DNA of 64,000 nt, from positions 5,291,001 through 5,355,000 of the forward strand of contig OY783220.1 in assembly GCA_963678705.1 (NCBI GenBank), in the 5' to 3' direction. Position numbers and translations under genes: made by a program. The notes beneath the pieces were generated by a model. That model saw nothing but the letters and a program-made list of their open reading frames with translations. It searched no databases and was not told where the DNA came from. Of the stretch, positions 11,757 through 22,589 are shown piece by piece. The DNA comes from Panorpa germanica (lineage: Eukaryota > Arthropoda > Insecta > Mecoptera > Panorpidae). Position 1 is the stretch's first letter; every line of letters begins with the position of its first letter.

Positions 11757-12230
11757 ATTGGCCGAAAGAGACCATCCATTAATTACACATCAAAGATCAC
11801 ACGCAAAGGGGAAAGAGGGGCAATATGATAAAACGTGAAAGAGGATGAGGGGAGTCACATGTTTTGTGACCTTACATTTAAGGGTCTACTTTGTAACTGC
11901 TTACCTGACGCCTGTTAACTTCTGACGATTTTTCAAAGGCCTATATTTTCTAAACTAAGCTATGTAAGTTTACACAAAATTATCAGAAGAACTTAAATAA
12001 AGAGCAAAATGGATCCCATACCCTGAAGCTGGCATAAGTAGCCTAATTTGTAAATTATACGGCTTTGAAAAATCGTCAGAAGTTAACAGACGTCAGGTAA
12101 GCAGTCACAAAATAGGCCCTTAATCTAAAATTCGGTTTCCAAAAAAATAATAACACTAAGAAACATTGTTATTGTGGGGGGGGTATAAGTGCACAATGTG
12201 TAACAAGACGTGACAATGGGGACAGGAGTT
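11757..12230 (+). mobile_element. TIR repeat family B, copy 2 (interrupted)
   Basis: Left part: AGACCATCCATTAATTAC, then AAAGGGGAAAGAGGGG and GGGAGTCACATGTTTTGTGA, matching copies 1 and 3. Right part: TCTAAAATTCGG and later CAATGTGTAACAAGACGTGA, matching the other half of copy 1 (minus strand). The two parts are separated by the TTAA-flanked MITE at 11878-12123. The termini are degraded, so the outer limits are approximate. Confidence 0.6.
11878..12123. mobile_element. TTAA-flanked MITE inserted in repeat B
   Basis: TTAA is present on both sides (11878-11881 and 12120-12123). The 238-bp interior has inverted ends: left GGGTCTACTTTGTAACTGCT and inverted right GGGCCTATTTTGTGACTGCT. Both continue through TACCTGACG, CTGTTAACTTCTGACG and ATTTTTCAAAG, about 65 bp of near-identity. 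Joining the flanks at a single TTAA gives an uninterrupted repeat B matching the 63-kb copy. TTAA duplication is the piggyBac hallmark, so a piggyBac-mobilised MITE is likely. No coding sequence. Confidence 0.8.
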
Positions 12231-12711
12231 AAAAATCAAAAATTAAAAGACAATTTTGTTGGAAACGTTGTCGCCATATGTTCCCGAGACTCGTACCAAC
12301 TATACATTAGTTGGTACATTTTTAATTTTCTAATATATTATTTGCCTTACGTTAGACGTCAGCATCCACCAATAAGATAAGTTTAACAATAAACAACTTT
12401 ATAGCGCTAAAATTCTTGTTTAACATTACACTAGTTAACTAAGTTACGTTAGTAATTAAAATCGATTCTACTCCTAATATTTAATTGATAAATTAATCAC
12501 GTTGACAAGACACGTAACACAGTGACATCTAGTGAAATTGCATGCAATTAACAGCGGTATGAAGGTGTTCGTTCCATCAATTCATGAAGATAAATGACTT
12601 CAGGCATGTGAAACGCATTTCGTATTACGTTACTGTTACACTGAAACAGACTACGTGCGATATCGTTGACTTGGTTGTACGATTAGAGCTTACAGTCTCT
12701 ATCATGAGAGC
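12231..12711. other. AT-rich non-coding DNA, nothing recognised
   Basis: No repeat copy or coding stretch was recognised apart from the start of a meaningless open frame that crosses into repeat family A. Confidence 0.5.
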
Positions 12712-12965
12712 ACCCAGTAAACAATTTGGTGAAGTGCCCTATTTTGTGACGTTTCTATCACTATTTCACTTTAATTATAGTTCGCATCAACTTTATCTTC
12801 ATTTGTATTCCGACAGGTGGAGTAATTTCGCCATCTGTAGCCGATAAAGTAGACATTTTATATGAAAAAATGTGAGAAACTGAACTATAAATGAACTCTT
12901 TCATGACAAAAAAATCATGACGCATCTTCAATATGATGTCAAAGTGACTCCAAAATGTTTACTGG
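12712..12965. repeat. dispersed repeat family A, copy 2
   Basis: Best-preserved copy of the family also at 6330-6545 and 19735-19870. It contains AAACAATTTGGTGAAGTGCC at the left (matched at 19.7 kb), TTTAATTATAGTTCGCATCA in the middle and TGACTCCAAAATGTTTACT at the right. No TIRs or long frame. The family may be a non-autonomous element longer than any single copy here. Confidence 0.65.
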
Positions 12966-13043
12966 GCAAGCTTAGACTTTATTAACTTTGGATTGAGTAG
13001 CAGGTTTGAAATAAACGTACGTATATGCACGGGTTCGTCGCTT

Positions 13044-13675
13044 TCAGTGTGAGAGAATGCTTTTCGAATTGTGAAGGCGTGATGAGGCCAATGTGAGAGA
13101 ACCTAATGCCGGTTTCACACCAGAGAGACAGTTTTGAAAACAGTTTTGTTGTCAAAAAATAAAACAAAAACATGTTTTGAGAAAAAATAAGAACATATAT
13201 CTTTCTCTCTCGCACACATTTTGGACACACTTTCAGGTCCAGGATTCTCTCTTCATATATATATGCTAAGATCTTACCGACTCCAGATGGGAATGTGTTT
13301 GGTTTACTAAAACTGTTTTTAAAGAAATGTTTTAAGAACTGTCTCTTTGGTGTAAACATTTCTGTTTTTGTCCGTGTTTTATCAAACTGTCTCCATGATG
13401 TGAAACCGGCATAACGCAGCTCTTATCCACAAACAGTCTCCCGTTGTAATAACAAACAATTCAAGTTCATTAACTTCACGGATGCTCCACCAGAGATCAG
13501 ATAATGCGTTGGATAGAATAGTAGAGCTCTTTAAAAGTATATTTTCATTATATAGTTTGTGTGTGTATGTGTGTTGAAGTGGCACGTCAAGTGTTTTATT
13601 TATAGACACTTCAAGAAAAAACGTGAAAGATATCCCAGACAACCAATGCCACCTTTCGGGTGTGGATGACAGCAC
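13044..13675 (-). pseudogene. unknown open frame split by a MITE
   Basis: Reading the minus strand from 13675 gives an open frame that enters the MITE at 13411. If the MITE is removed and one TAA target copy kept, the frame continues without a stop from 13103 to a TGA at 13044-13046, about 107 codons in all. The segment just before the insertion (with words such as LWWSIREVNELEL and FVITTGDCLWIRAAL) looks more protein-like than the surrounding frames. I do not recognise it. It could be an old transposon coding region, a decayed exon or chance. Confidence 0.25.
13107..13411. mobile_element. MITE with TAA target duplication
   Basis: The left end TGCCGGTTTCACACCAGAGA and inverted right end TGCCGGTTTCACATCATGGA are terminal inverted repeats. 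Both continue with GACAGTTT. TAA directly flanks both sides (13104-13106 and 13412-13414). A second inverted copy of the GAGACAGTT..AAAACA motif lies inside near 13320-13355, so the ends are duplicated inward. The 3-bp TAA/TTA target suggests PIF/Harbinger relatives; TA (Tc1/mariner) remains possible. Confidence 0.8.
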
Positions 13676-14343
13676 CCTAGACCATAGGCAACTAACCTAT
13701 CACTATACTTTTATATTTGTTCCACAAGAATATGTTGTAAGAATTTTTTTTTTTGCTAGCATTCTTTTTTGTGTTCGTATATTTATGTTTTTAGTATTTA
13801 CCTATGGTTATATTACTATACATAAACATACATGCATATATATTAAATTTATTATTTTTAAAATAAAAATGGTGTATATAAAATATATCTATGTTATAAA
13901 TTATAATATCCCTTTTACACAAAACAGAGAAAATGTTGATGCAGCTTCTGTATTATACAAATAGAAAACAAAACAAAAAACAAATGCGGGGATAATAATG
14001 AAGGTATTATGTTTTACAGTTTTATTATGTAGTAGTGCATGTATATGTATGTATACATTATATACATATATACTAACATATAAGTTGCTAATGACAGAAT
14101 AAAAGTAGTATACATATAAAATAGACCTGGCTTTAAACAACAAAATAATTATAATTGTAATATCATTGATGCCATGCCGCTAAATGTATGTTTGGGTATA
14201 TTATATTTCTTTTTTTTAATTTTATTAAGCTTTGAATTATTCAGCCTGTTAGTGAAAAATCATTATATACATAAGGAAAATTTAAACCTAAATTATCGAA
14301 CTATTGAATAACAATAATAACAGCATAATTATACTTCAAATAA
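13676..14343. other. AT-rich non-coding DNA, nothing recognised
   Basis: Overlapping open frames on both strands (113 and 80 codons) are rich in Tyr, Ile, Phe and Lys, as expected from composition, and resemble nothing known. Confidence 0.5.
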
Positions 14344-14575
14344 CACATCACTCAATAAATTCGTAGGATGACATATAGATGGCGCCATTATTTACAAATT
14401 CATATCATTTTTACATATTCCTTCAAACGATATGTGGCAAAATTTCATGACATTTGGACCATTACTTTACGAGTGACATGGGTTTTAGTGACACTAAGTA
14501 ATTTTCAAAATAATGGAAAAATTAGAATTTTGTGTGCTCATAAAGCATTGCAAAGATGTAGGGAACAAAGTTTTT
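14344..14575 (+). mobile_element. mariner 5' half-fragment, mellifera subfamily
   Basis: The leader (ACATCACTCAATAAATTCG, ATAGATGGCG, AAACGATATGTGGC, TTTCATGACATTTGGACCAT) is shared with three other window copies. At 14513 an ATG opens MEKLEFCVLIKHC, close to the MEKIEFRVLIKHYF start I remember for mellifera-subfamily mariner transposases. After about a dozen codons the similarity ends, so nearly all of the transposase is missing. Inactive. Confidence 0.7.
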
Positions 14576-14710
14576 AGAAAGCATCATGCGGGGAAATGCT
14601 TAAGACAATCTTGCAAGTACGATACTGTAAATGAATCTAATGTAGATTAATGTTATTGTAATAAATATGGCAAAAAACGGCAGTGGCCCTAAGAATCTCA
14701 TTAAACTATA
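14576..14710 (+). repeat. dispersed repeat family C, copy 1
   Basis: Collinear with 20900-21040: GGGGAAATGCTTAAGAC / GGAGAAATGATTAAAAC, CATGCAAGTACGAT-like words, TTAATGTTATTGTAAT, then GGCAGTGGCCCTAAG / GGAGTGGGACTAAG. It directly follows the mariner fragment and may be part of the same composite. Function unknown. Confidence 0.45.
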
Positions 14711-14908
14711 ATAAGAAAAAAAATAAAGTTGCTTTTTAATGGGAATTATTTTTTTATAGGAATATTTTCAAAACTATTAATTACACAACGCTTCAAAATT
14801 TATAAGATTTTCGTTGAGTATAATTTGTATAAAGTGATTCTATCTAAAAGAAACCTTTAAAATTTTAGGTTATTTTTTAAATTGACTTCATAAAAAAAAA
14901 ATCTACAA

Positions 14909-15098
14909 ATGCTGACTGTTGTGTCTTCGAGTTTGATCTCCAGACCAGAGTTATATTTTCTGAGTTTGGTTTGTTAAGGTAAGTTGATTACATACATGTG
15001 ATACCAATAATCTTATTAAATAACGGTGCAGTACACATAAATAAGACCACGACACTACAAAATAGACTGATGTTAAATAAATTAGATTTAAAATAACC
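14909..15098 (+). mobile_element. tRNA-derived SINE copy, internally shortened
   Basis: Contains GCTGACTGTTGTGTCTTCGA followed by GTTTGATCTCC, matching the GCCGACTGCTGTGTCTTCGG and box-B-like GGTTAGATCCCC of the full SINE at 43086-43355. Further on it has CCACGACAC and GACTGATGTTAAATAAATTA, the family's 3' end. The region between is shortened and diverged. The 5' head before the box B region is missing. Confidence 0.65.
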
Positions 15099-15895
15099 AA
15101 GTTGATTCTATTACAGCATTATAAAAATACTTTTATAAAATATTATTCTAATAATAAAAGTCGGCAGCCCCAAACTTGATTATTGGCAGCCGTAGCACAT
15201 AACATTGACATTTCAGCTACTATCCATCTCATCGGTATTTTTATTTTATTTTCTTTCATTTTAAATTCCCAAGGAAAAATATTGATTTAAGTTACGGCGT
15301 ATAGACTAAGCCCTTTTATGTCAAAATCTTACGACATTTTTAACAGCATTCAAATAAGTTGAAGCTTTAGATTTTCATGATATTTTCCCCGGACCGAAGC
15401 AACCTTTTTAAAATATATGAAAATCAAATATGCTGGATGTAGACTTCATTATAGCCAAGAAAACAAATGTACCATGACATTGATAATGCTAATATAAAAA
15501 AAAACTAAAATACAAGTAAACAGAAAGTTTCTTGACATTTTATTATACTCGTACATACATAAAAGTATGTTTAACAATTCGCTTGGTTTTATTTCATAAG
15601 TTAAAATAAACGAAGTGAGTGGTTCTTTTGATACTTGGCGACATCCAATTACAAGTTTACAAAGAAAGGTCTGGTTACTTTATTATTTACTTTAATTTAA
15701 GTTTCAAATGCACAATGAGAAGTATAAAATACACAAGTAACTCATCTTGAGATATCAAATTGTTGTGATAATATTGTAAGATGAAACTTTTACTTTTAGA
15801 AGGAAATTAATTTCACTTGGTTACATTAAAAATTATGTTACAATCAGAGGTGCATTATACTTCGTGGGAAATTGGTAATATCTTCTATGGGGTAC
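15099..15895. other. AT-rich non-coding DNA, nothing recognised
   Basis: No repeat copy, exon-like stretch or RNA gene was seen. Confidence 0.5.
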
Positions 15896-15957
15896 TATTT
15901 TTTATTTAATTTATTTAACGTCAGTCTGTTTCCGATGTTTAGTCTTATCACTGATAT
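15896..15957 (-). mobile_element. SINE 3'-end fragment
   Basis: TTTAACGTCAGTCTGTTTCC-GATG and the following TTAGTCTTATCACTGA match the inverted 3' end of the SINE at 43086-43355 (TTTAACGTCGGCCTATTTCC-GATG). A T/A-rich stretch precedes it, as expected for a decayed A tail read on the plus strand. Only about 60 bp are preserved. Confidence 0.6.
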
Positions 15958-16179
15958 TAATATATATTTGAACTACACTATTACACTATTAAGTACGTAC
16001 ATAATCAATTTAACTTTTATTCAATTTTTAATGTTAAGTTTTACAAAAAATTTGAAAACATAACTACTGCTTTAATTTTAGTTATGTAAATGTAAAGATA
16101 TTATATTTCTTTAGTTGGTAACACTGACCAGAGATATTACAACTGCTTTCTGTTCAGATGAGCAACGGTATATATTAGT

Positions 16180-16375
16180 TATAGCTATTTTCATTGTAGT
16201 TTGTGCCAACGGCCGAAACAGTTCACACTTGGAGCTGACCAAATGACAGAACTCACTGTGTATAATTTTAAGTTATTATAAAATTAGAGTAAGGAATTTA
16301 CAATTTAAATAATAAACTTTAAATGTCGTTACTTTGATTTCAGGTATGATAATATGATTTAAGATAAATTGTGTA
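16180..16375 (+). repeat. dispersed repeat family D, copy 1
   Basis: Pairs with 53560-53735. The best stretch is AATAAACTTTAAATGTCGTT, ACTTTGATTTCAGGTATGAT and ATGATTTA; the partner reads AATAAACTTTAAATATCGTT, TCTTTGGTTTCAGGTAGGAC and ATGATTTA. Weaker similarity extends upstream from GGCCGAAAC / GGCCAAGAC. Both copies hold a TTTCAG|GTA junction (acceptor next to donor). Class unknown. Confidence 0.55.
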
Positions 16376-17248
16376 ATTATTGTAATGTGTATGTAAATTA
16401 CTAAAATAATTAGGAATGGGATTGTTAGGGCCATGTAGCCTTGCTTTTTCTTTTATGTATCCGTTCTGTTTCCATTACATCAACTGCGCCTCAACGAGCT
16501 CCGCTATTCTCCTTCCCTACTCCTTTCCATTTTTTGGTGTTTTATTTCGATGTCTTTCATCTTATCATTTCTCTTCATCACCATCAGCTTCATAATCCAT
16601 TTGCTAGTTATATTTACTAAATTAAAATTACATTTAAATTAAGAGTAGAAATTAATTTGAACAAAATCGATGAATGAATGTAAAATACAGAACACAGAAC
16701 ACTTAATAAGAATAATTTGTTGGTCTAACCTCAAATTCTTCATGAATTGAACCTAAAAAATCGATGAATTCATTAATGAAGCGAATGTTATCATTTAGTA
16801 CCGAATAATATATTCCCAGTGGTTAATTCGACAGACACGATTGATGGTGCATAGTTAGGGTTGTAATGTTCGGGTGTCGACCCCCATCAAATTGTACAAT
16901 ACAATGTAACGAGTATATTGGAACAGTTAATAATCATTAGCAGATTCGATAATAATTAACAATCATTAGTGAAGTAATGTATCGAACAATTATCTACAGG
17001 TAGACCCACACTCTTCCTGTTTAATTTATAAAACGCATGGGTCGTTGATTTGCGTGAGGGGTGAGGGGGTGTAAATTAAACACACTTGTAATGCTATTGA
17101 TTATCAAACATCAAAGTAAAAAAGTGTTTAATGCTTTTACATAAATAGGAAATCGATTGCTTTAATGAACATACAGGTCAGAATTTTTAAATGAAATTCA
17201 AACAATGAAAAACAGGAGAAAATATTTAAAAATACACATTTCACTAAA
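16376..17248. other. AT-rich non-coding DNA, nothing recognised
   Basis: No recognised repeat or coding stretch. A G-rich word (GAGGGGTGAGGGGGTG) near 17056 is unexplained. Confidence 0.5.
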
Positions 17249-17953
17249 TACGAGGCATGTTTTTTAAACAAGTACCGTTTTGCGATTCCGCCTTTGCAGC
17301 GCGTCGGCGTTCCGCGCAATGGCGCTGGTTACCTACATCTTTTGTCTACGCACTGACGCCATTACAGTCTGATTCTTCATTGTATACGTTGTTTACTGAG
17401 TGTTTAAGATGCCTCCGACAATCGTGAGTCCCACCGATTGTGAAGTACGGGCTGTTATACGATTTCTTAGTGCTAAAGGCGTAAATCCGATCGATATTCA
17501 TTGTGAGATCTGTGAAGTTTACGGACAAAACATTATGAGTGATGGAATGGTAAGGAAATGGGTGAGAGCATTTAAAGATGGCCGCACAAATATGCATGAT
17601 GAAGAACGGAGTGGGCGTCCTTCGGTCTTTAATGAAGATTTTGTGTAGAAAGTGGAAGAAAAGGTGAGAGAAAACAGACGCTTTACAATTTCATCAATGT
17701 GCGACTGGTTTCCTCAATATTCTCGTAGTGTTTTGTATCAGTTGTGATACAGTGGTTAACAGGCGGCAGAATTTTATGAGGAGGGTATTCAAAAACTGGT
17801 GCCACGTTATGACAAGTGCCTCAATATTCACGGAAATTATGTAGAAAAGTAGATTAAGGTACAGGCTTTCATGTAAAAATAAAATTATTGCGATATCTTT
17901 GCACGTGTTTTTTTAATTCCAAAACGGTACTTACTTAAAAAACACGCCTCGTA
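17249..17953 (+). mobile_element. internally deleted mariner, copy 1
   Basis: The ends are near-perfect inverted repeats: TACGAGGCATGTTTTTTAAA at the left and, inverted, TACGAGGCGTGTTTTTTAAG at the right, both followed by AGTACCGTTTTG. TA at each end is the mariner target duplication. Between them lie the first ~110 and last ~30 codons of a mariner transposase, with the catalytic middle deleted. At about 705 bp it is roughly half the usual ~1.3 kb. The same element recurs at 48969-49558. Non-autonomous, but the intact ends could in principle be recognised by a full-length relative. Confidence 0.92.
17409..17852 (+). pseudogene. mariner transposase remnant, catalytic core deleted
   Basis: The ATG at 17409 opens MPPTIVSPTDCEVRAVIRFL, followed near residue 50 by GMVRKWVRAFKDGRTN and EERSGRPSV, the paired helix-turn-helix region of mariner/SETMAR-type transposases. 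A TAG at 17646 interrupts it. The frame then continues as KVEEKVRENRRFTISS until about 17746. The sequence then jumps to the C-terminus, with QAAEFYEEGIQKLVPRYDKC-like residues from about 17760, ending at TAG 17850-17852 after NYVEK. The DDD catalytic region is wholly absent, and 5 bp are missing near 17760 compared with copy 2. No active enzyme can be made. Confidence 0.9.
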
Positions 17954-19734
17954 GATTTGTAAGAAAACATTATAATCATTTTTAAAAATTTTCAGTAATT
18001 TTTAGAGCAATTTGAACTACAGATGCATTTATACAAGTATTTCAAGTTTGTTATGAGTAGTAATTTATTTTGTACAGCATATATATTTTGAAAATGGATT
18101 TTGTTGCATTGAATGAATGAAAAAGCGGGGTGAGAGTGGGGTACAGCTGGGTACTGGGTATAGGCGAGTAAATCGTTTATATTTGCTCCCTTTTGTGAAT
18201 TTAGTTATACTTTCAACATATTTAACTCACCCATTCGTGAATTTTAACATAAACATTTCAAATCACTATATGTCAGTCACACATGCGGCCATATTTACTT
18301 TGGACATTACGAAAATAAAGCTTGTTTATTCACAAAACATTTATTTTTGCAATATCTTTACCACACATTACGTTGACGGTGAAGAGAGAGGAGGGGTTTT
18401 AATATTTCGTGTAAATGATGATTTGTTTGTATTATTCGCTATGGAAATAAGATTTATGTTGGAGAATAGCATATGCACATTCAAATTGTTTGCTTTTATT
18501 GAACATCTCTTTTATTTGCTCAAATTTAACAAATATATTTCAAAATCTGTTAAAAATTATGATGTGTTTCAGGAGCATGTACACTCTTTTTAATTATTGT
18601 ATATAAGTATTTTATAAAAAATTAAAACAAATGTTATGTATGTTGTATGCGACATCATAGCCGTTAATGCAGTTATAAGTTCGTATAAGATGTTTGTAGA
18701 AGATGCGAATGAACCTCACATGATATTTTCTTAGTGTGGTAAACCTTATGAGTACCCCATTGAAACCCTATCGGCCTTTCCTCTTAAGCTCTGATCGGTT
18801 TATAATGCATCTAGGGAAAATTTTCCACTCCGAATATAATTCATTTATACCTAGACTCAATGTAAATATTTACTTCTGCTCTTATAAACGAGTGTACTCT
18901 CTATAATTAAGTATACTTATTTCAGTTTTTCTTTTATTTAGTTCTCTCTAATTCTCAAGTAAATTTTAATTACTAATTAAGTCAAGTTGTTCGTTTTAAA
19001 ATTATGATAGCATTCATAAGGTATTTTCCATGGTTTTAAACTTTTTTAATTACTTTAATTGTAATTGTAAAACTGTTAAAAGAAATTTGTTATTTCATTT
19101 AATAAGGATTTATCACGACATCGCGTGTTGCGTTACCACCTTCTTTATTATAAAACACTTGCACTGTAAAACTGCACTTTATAAAAACTGCACTATGAAC
19201 TGTACTGTACTGTACTGTACTGTAGTACTCTTATACTGCACATGGCACCTTGGGTATACATTTCAAAATTAATTACTTTTAAAAATGTCTCGTACTGATA
19301 ATAAATTACTGTAATACTAAGTTCTTATTTTTTATTGTTTCAAAGTGATATGTTTCATTATGGAACGAATTAGAGTAACTAATTGAATTTAAAAATGTAT
19401 ATAAAGTTTCTAGGGAATTTATAAAAAAATGATACATGTTGCATTTGTTAGAAGTTGGGTAGTATTTAAATCAGGCACTAAAAACAGTTTCCAAATATGT
19501 TATTTAGCGACATTTTAGTATTAATATAACCGCCCAATAGGGACTTGTGTAATAAACATTGTGACTAAAAAGAATTATGTTTTATTTTAGAAATTAATAC
19601 TGGATAAAATTAAGTTTTGGATTAAAACAGTAAAAAAATGTCCTTGCATATTTTTAACATATGGTAGAGTAACTGACAGTGCAGATATATGGCGAAAAAG
19701 GGCAAAAAATATATTTTTGACATTTCGTTATAAA
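17954..19734. other. non-coding DNA; longest unexplained open frame
   Basis: An ATG-started plus-strand frame at 18117-18593 runs 158 codons. It has no domain, signal peptide or family I recognise, and it is rich in Phe, Ile, Asn and Val. No poly-A signal or splice context supports it. The remainder shows nothing recognisable except the short tandem repeat near 19199. Confidence 0.4.
19199..19224. repeat. (TGTAC)n microsatellite
   Basis: About four to five tandem copies of the 5-mer TGTAC/TACTG, within a wider stretch using the words CTGCAC and CTGTAC. Confidence 0.85.
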
Positions 19735-19870
19735 GAACCCAGTAAATTATTTGGTGAAATGACTCATTAGGTGAAGTTTTAGTCAACACAACAAGTCTGC
19801 TGTAGTTTGCATCAACTTTATCGTCGCTTAGATTGTGAACGGTAAAGAGATTTCACAGTTTCTAACCATT
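19735..19870. repeat. dispersed repeat family A, copy 3 (diverged)
   Basis: AAATTATTTGGTGAAATGAC and TAGTTTGCATCAACTTTATC match the 12.7-kb copy in the same order. The right half is not preserved. Confidence 0.45.
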
Positions 19871-20899
19871 TCATTTGAATCACGAAATTCATAGATTTCG
19901 ATAAATATGATTTTGAATAGAGTCGGAATTATTTACTGTGAAGTATGAAAACGGTATATTTTTCTTATGACCATAAAACACCATTTCTATTGGTTTTCCG
20001 TAATAGTACATACAGACAAATCGATTCTGTTGCTAGACCTGTCTTTACGACCGTGCCTTATTCTAATAAGTATTTCATTATTTGCTTTTGTATCAAACTT
20101 CCTTGCGTTCTTACGGATTATAACATAATGTGGGTTCATAAGGTTCATAAAGATATTGCATAAATATAAATCGAAGTGTAAACCATAAAATAAATACAAG
20201 CAAAACGTTATCGAAGCAATTTTTCATTTTTTTTACCGAGTGCTAAAGTTCAATACACATTCTGTCTCGTCCTGGTTGTTGTATGTAGAAAAATATGTTT
20301 CCACAAGTTTTTGATATACGGTTACAAAGTTTCTTTTTTTTTCAGTGTTGCACTCGACCAACCATGAAACAGCATTGATGTATATGCAAGTGGGGTTACA
20401 ATTGACAGCAACTTTGCACTATAAATTTTGACTAAAAAGTTGTACTTATTTATTAAATGTGAGAATATTTCAGCAACTATATTGGCAAATTACTAGAGTA
20501 GAGTAATTGTTTATAGCTAGAGATAGAAATAGGCCGATGTTGTATCTAATTTAAAACAATGACCGAATTATAAGTTCCAATTTTTTTCTGAATTTATCAA
20601 CATATAAATTACGTGATTTGTTGAGTTCTTAACCTGAAATTTTTCTTTGTTTCTATGAACATTTGTGTGCTTTCTTTATGGAGTCAACACACCACTGAAA
20701 TTCGAAATAATTAGGATTTACTAATTACAAATTATCATCAGATTTGAGTATTGTTTGAGTACTATTTATTATTTGATGAAAAAAATTGTTGTAATTTATT
20801 CTATAAAGGAAAAGAAGAAAGAATGAAAGAAATCGAATTCAAGTAAGGATGGGGAAGCAAAGGACATTGACATAAAAAACGAGAAAGAGGGAAAAAAGT
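19871..20899. other. AT-rich non-coding DNA, nothing recognised
   Basis: Overlapping ~70-codon frames on both strands near 19945-20199 resemble nothing known. A purine-rich stretch lies at about 20807-20900. Confidence 0.5.
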
Positions 20900-21040
20900 A
20901 AGGAACGAGGTTATCAGAAAGAATCAATGGAGAAATGATTAAAACGATCATGCAAGTACGATTTAAATTAATGTTATTGTAATTTGCAGACCGAAAAAAG
21001 AGGAGTGGGACTAAGGCATCCAGATATTGTTTATAAAATA
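20900..21040 (+). repeat. dispersed repeat family C, copy 2
   Basis: Collinear with 14576-14710 (see that copy for shared words). Here it is preceded by purine-rich sequence rather than by a mariner fragment, so the repeat is independent of that fragment. Confidence 0.45.
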
Positions 21041-22589
21041 AGGTCTAAGTAGGACCAGATTATACTGAGTGCCAGTGCAACAAATCTGGGACGGGGCTGC
21101 ACTGAATTTAGTTACAGCACAGGACCAAACATCTCGAACATTCTATCATTATAAATGTAAATTAGTAAATCCTAATTAATCCTGACATAAACATATATTT
21201 TTTAAATATTTTAGCGTAATCATCTTTTACTCTACACATTTTTTTCGAGCTTCCATTTCGCTGTTATTCATTTTTTCATTTTGTACATGTTTTGTTTTGT
21301 TTATGATTCAATTGTGAGGCGGAGTATTGTTGCGATAGACATCATATGATGGAATAATATGGAAATTAAATACCGTTGTTGTTTTACTCGTTTATCTTGA
21401 TTTAATTAACTGAAACCATTTAATGATAACTGATATTCTATTATTTTCTAACTTTATATATTACAAACAAGTACTGAAACTTTTGTAAGGTAAACATAAA
21501 CATAAAGAAAAATATTATTTTATTTAAAATCATCCATTCATAAAAATAGTTAAAACAACTAAATTAGAACACAAAAGAATCAAGACACAATTTACCAGAA
21601 TTTGTTATTTGCGTTATATAAAATTATTTTTAATAATATTTAAAGCTGTTTAATTATTTCAATTATTGATACAATTAATATTAAATGTAATTTAATATTA
21701 TCACGAGATTATAATTCCACAACATATTTATTACATTTATTATTGCATAACTAACAGGAATTATAATTTACTATTAATAATTTTATATAATATATAATAG
21801 TAAAACAACATTTTAGCAAATTCCAGAATGTTTCAACAAAATAATGTCTGCTACAATCATACACGAAGTAAAGTATTACACCTAGGCTGCACTGTTGAAA
21901 ATTTTCGCTGCATTTTTCAATGTGAATTTAAAATCACAAGTACGTTCATATGATTTCATGTGTAACAGAGGTTCTGAGCTGAGCATGCTATGCATTAAAG
22001 TGTAATTTTACGTTAGTATTTTTTATGCTGAATATCAAACTATATGGAACCTTATTTCTATTGGAAAATGAAATTATAGTAGATATGTCCAAGTATATTG
22101 TATCTCTAGTGATTTTAACTTGTTTTTTGCTGATATTTGACTGAAAATTTTATCGATAAAATTAACTGTGACATTTACACCCGTACGAATGTAATGCTGT
22201 AATTTGCTTGTTAAAATAAGTTTTGCAACAAAGTACAATCGAACAATATGTTCTGCATATTTTTACGTTTCGTGACGTTTTGATCTGGAAACTGTTGATA
22301 AAACTTCGCAGCTGTGTTAGTTTTTACAAACAATATGTGCACAATGTAAGATATGTACAACTAAGCAGACAGTTTATAAAAGATAGGTGGATGAAACCTT
22401 TTAAATTAATTTATCAAATAAATTCTATTGCTACCATTTTACAAATTTATGTACTCTCTTAAATTTTGATATTACACCTAGAATTAAAATTGTTATCAGT
22501 TGCTATAACAAAATCAACTTGTAACCCCGTACTGAATTTGAATTCGTATTTAGTTATGTTCATCGCAAGTGTTGATCATTTGCATTGAA
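21041..22589. other. AT-rich non-coding DNA, nothing recognised
   Basis: A GC-richer stretch at about 21050-21130 (CAGTGCAACAAATCTGGGAC region) is unexplained. The rest is very AT-rich. Confidence 0.45.

Noticed and set aside
12982-13359. 125-codon minus-strand frame
   Set aside because: It runs through most of the MITE at 13107-13411 and is therefore a composite of MITE sequence and flank.
17346-17597. 83-codon minus-strand frame, also present at 49070-49321
   Set aside because: It is conserved only because it lies antisense to the mariner transposase in both copies; the sense strand explains the sequence.
19200-19225. Possible CRISPR-like or tandem array at the TGTAC repeats
   Set aside because: Repeat unit is 5 bp without spacers; an ordinary microsatellite.
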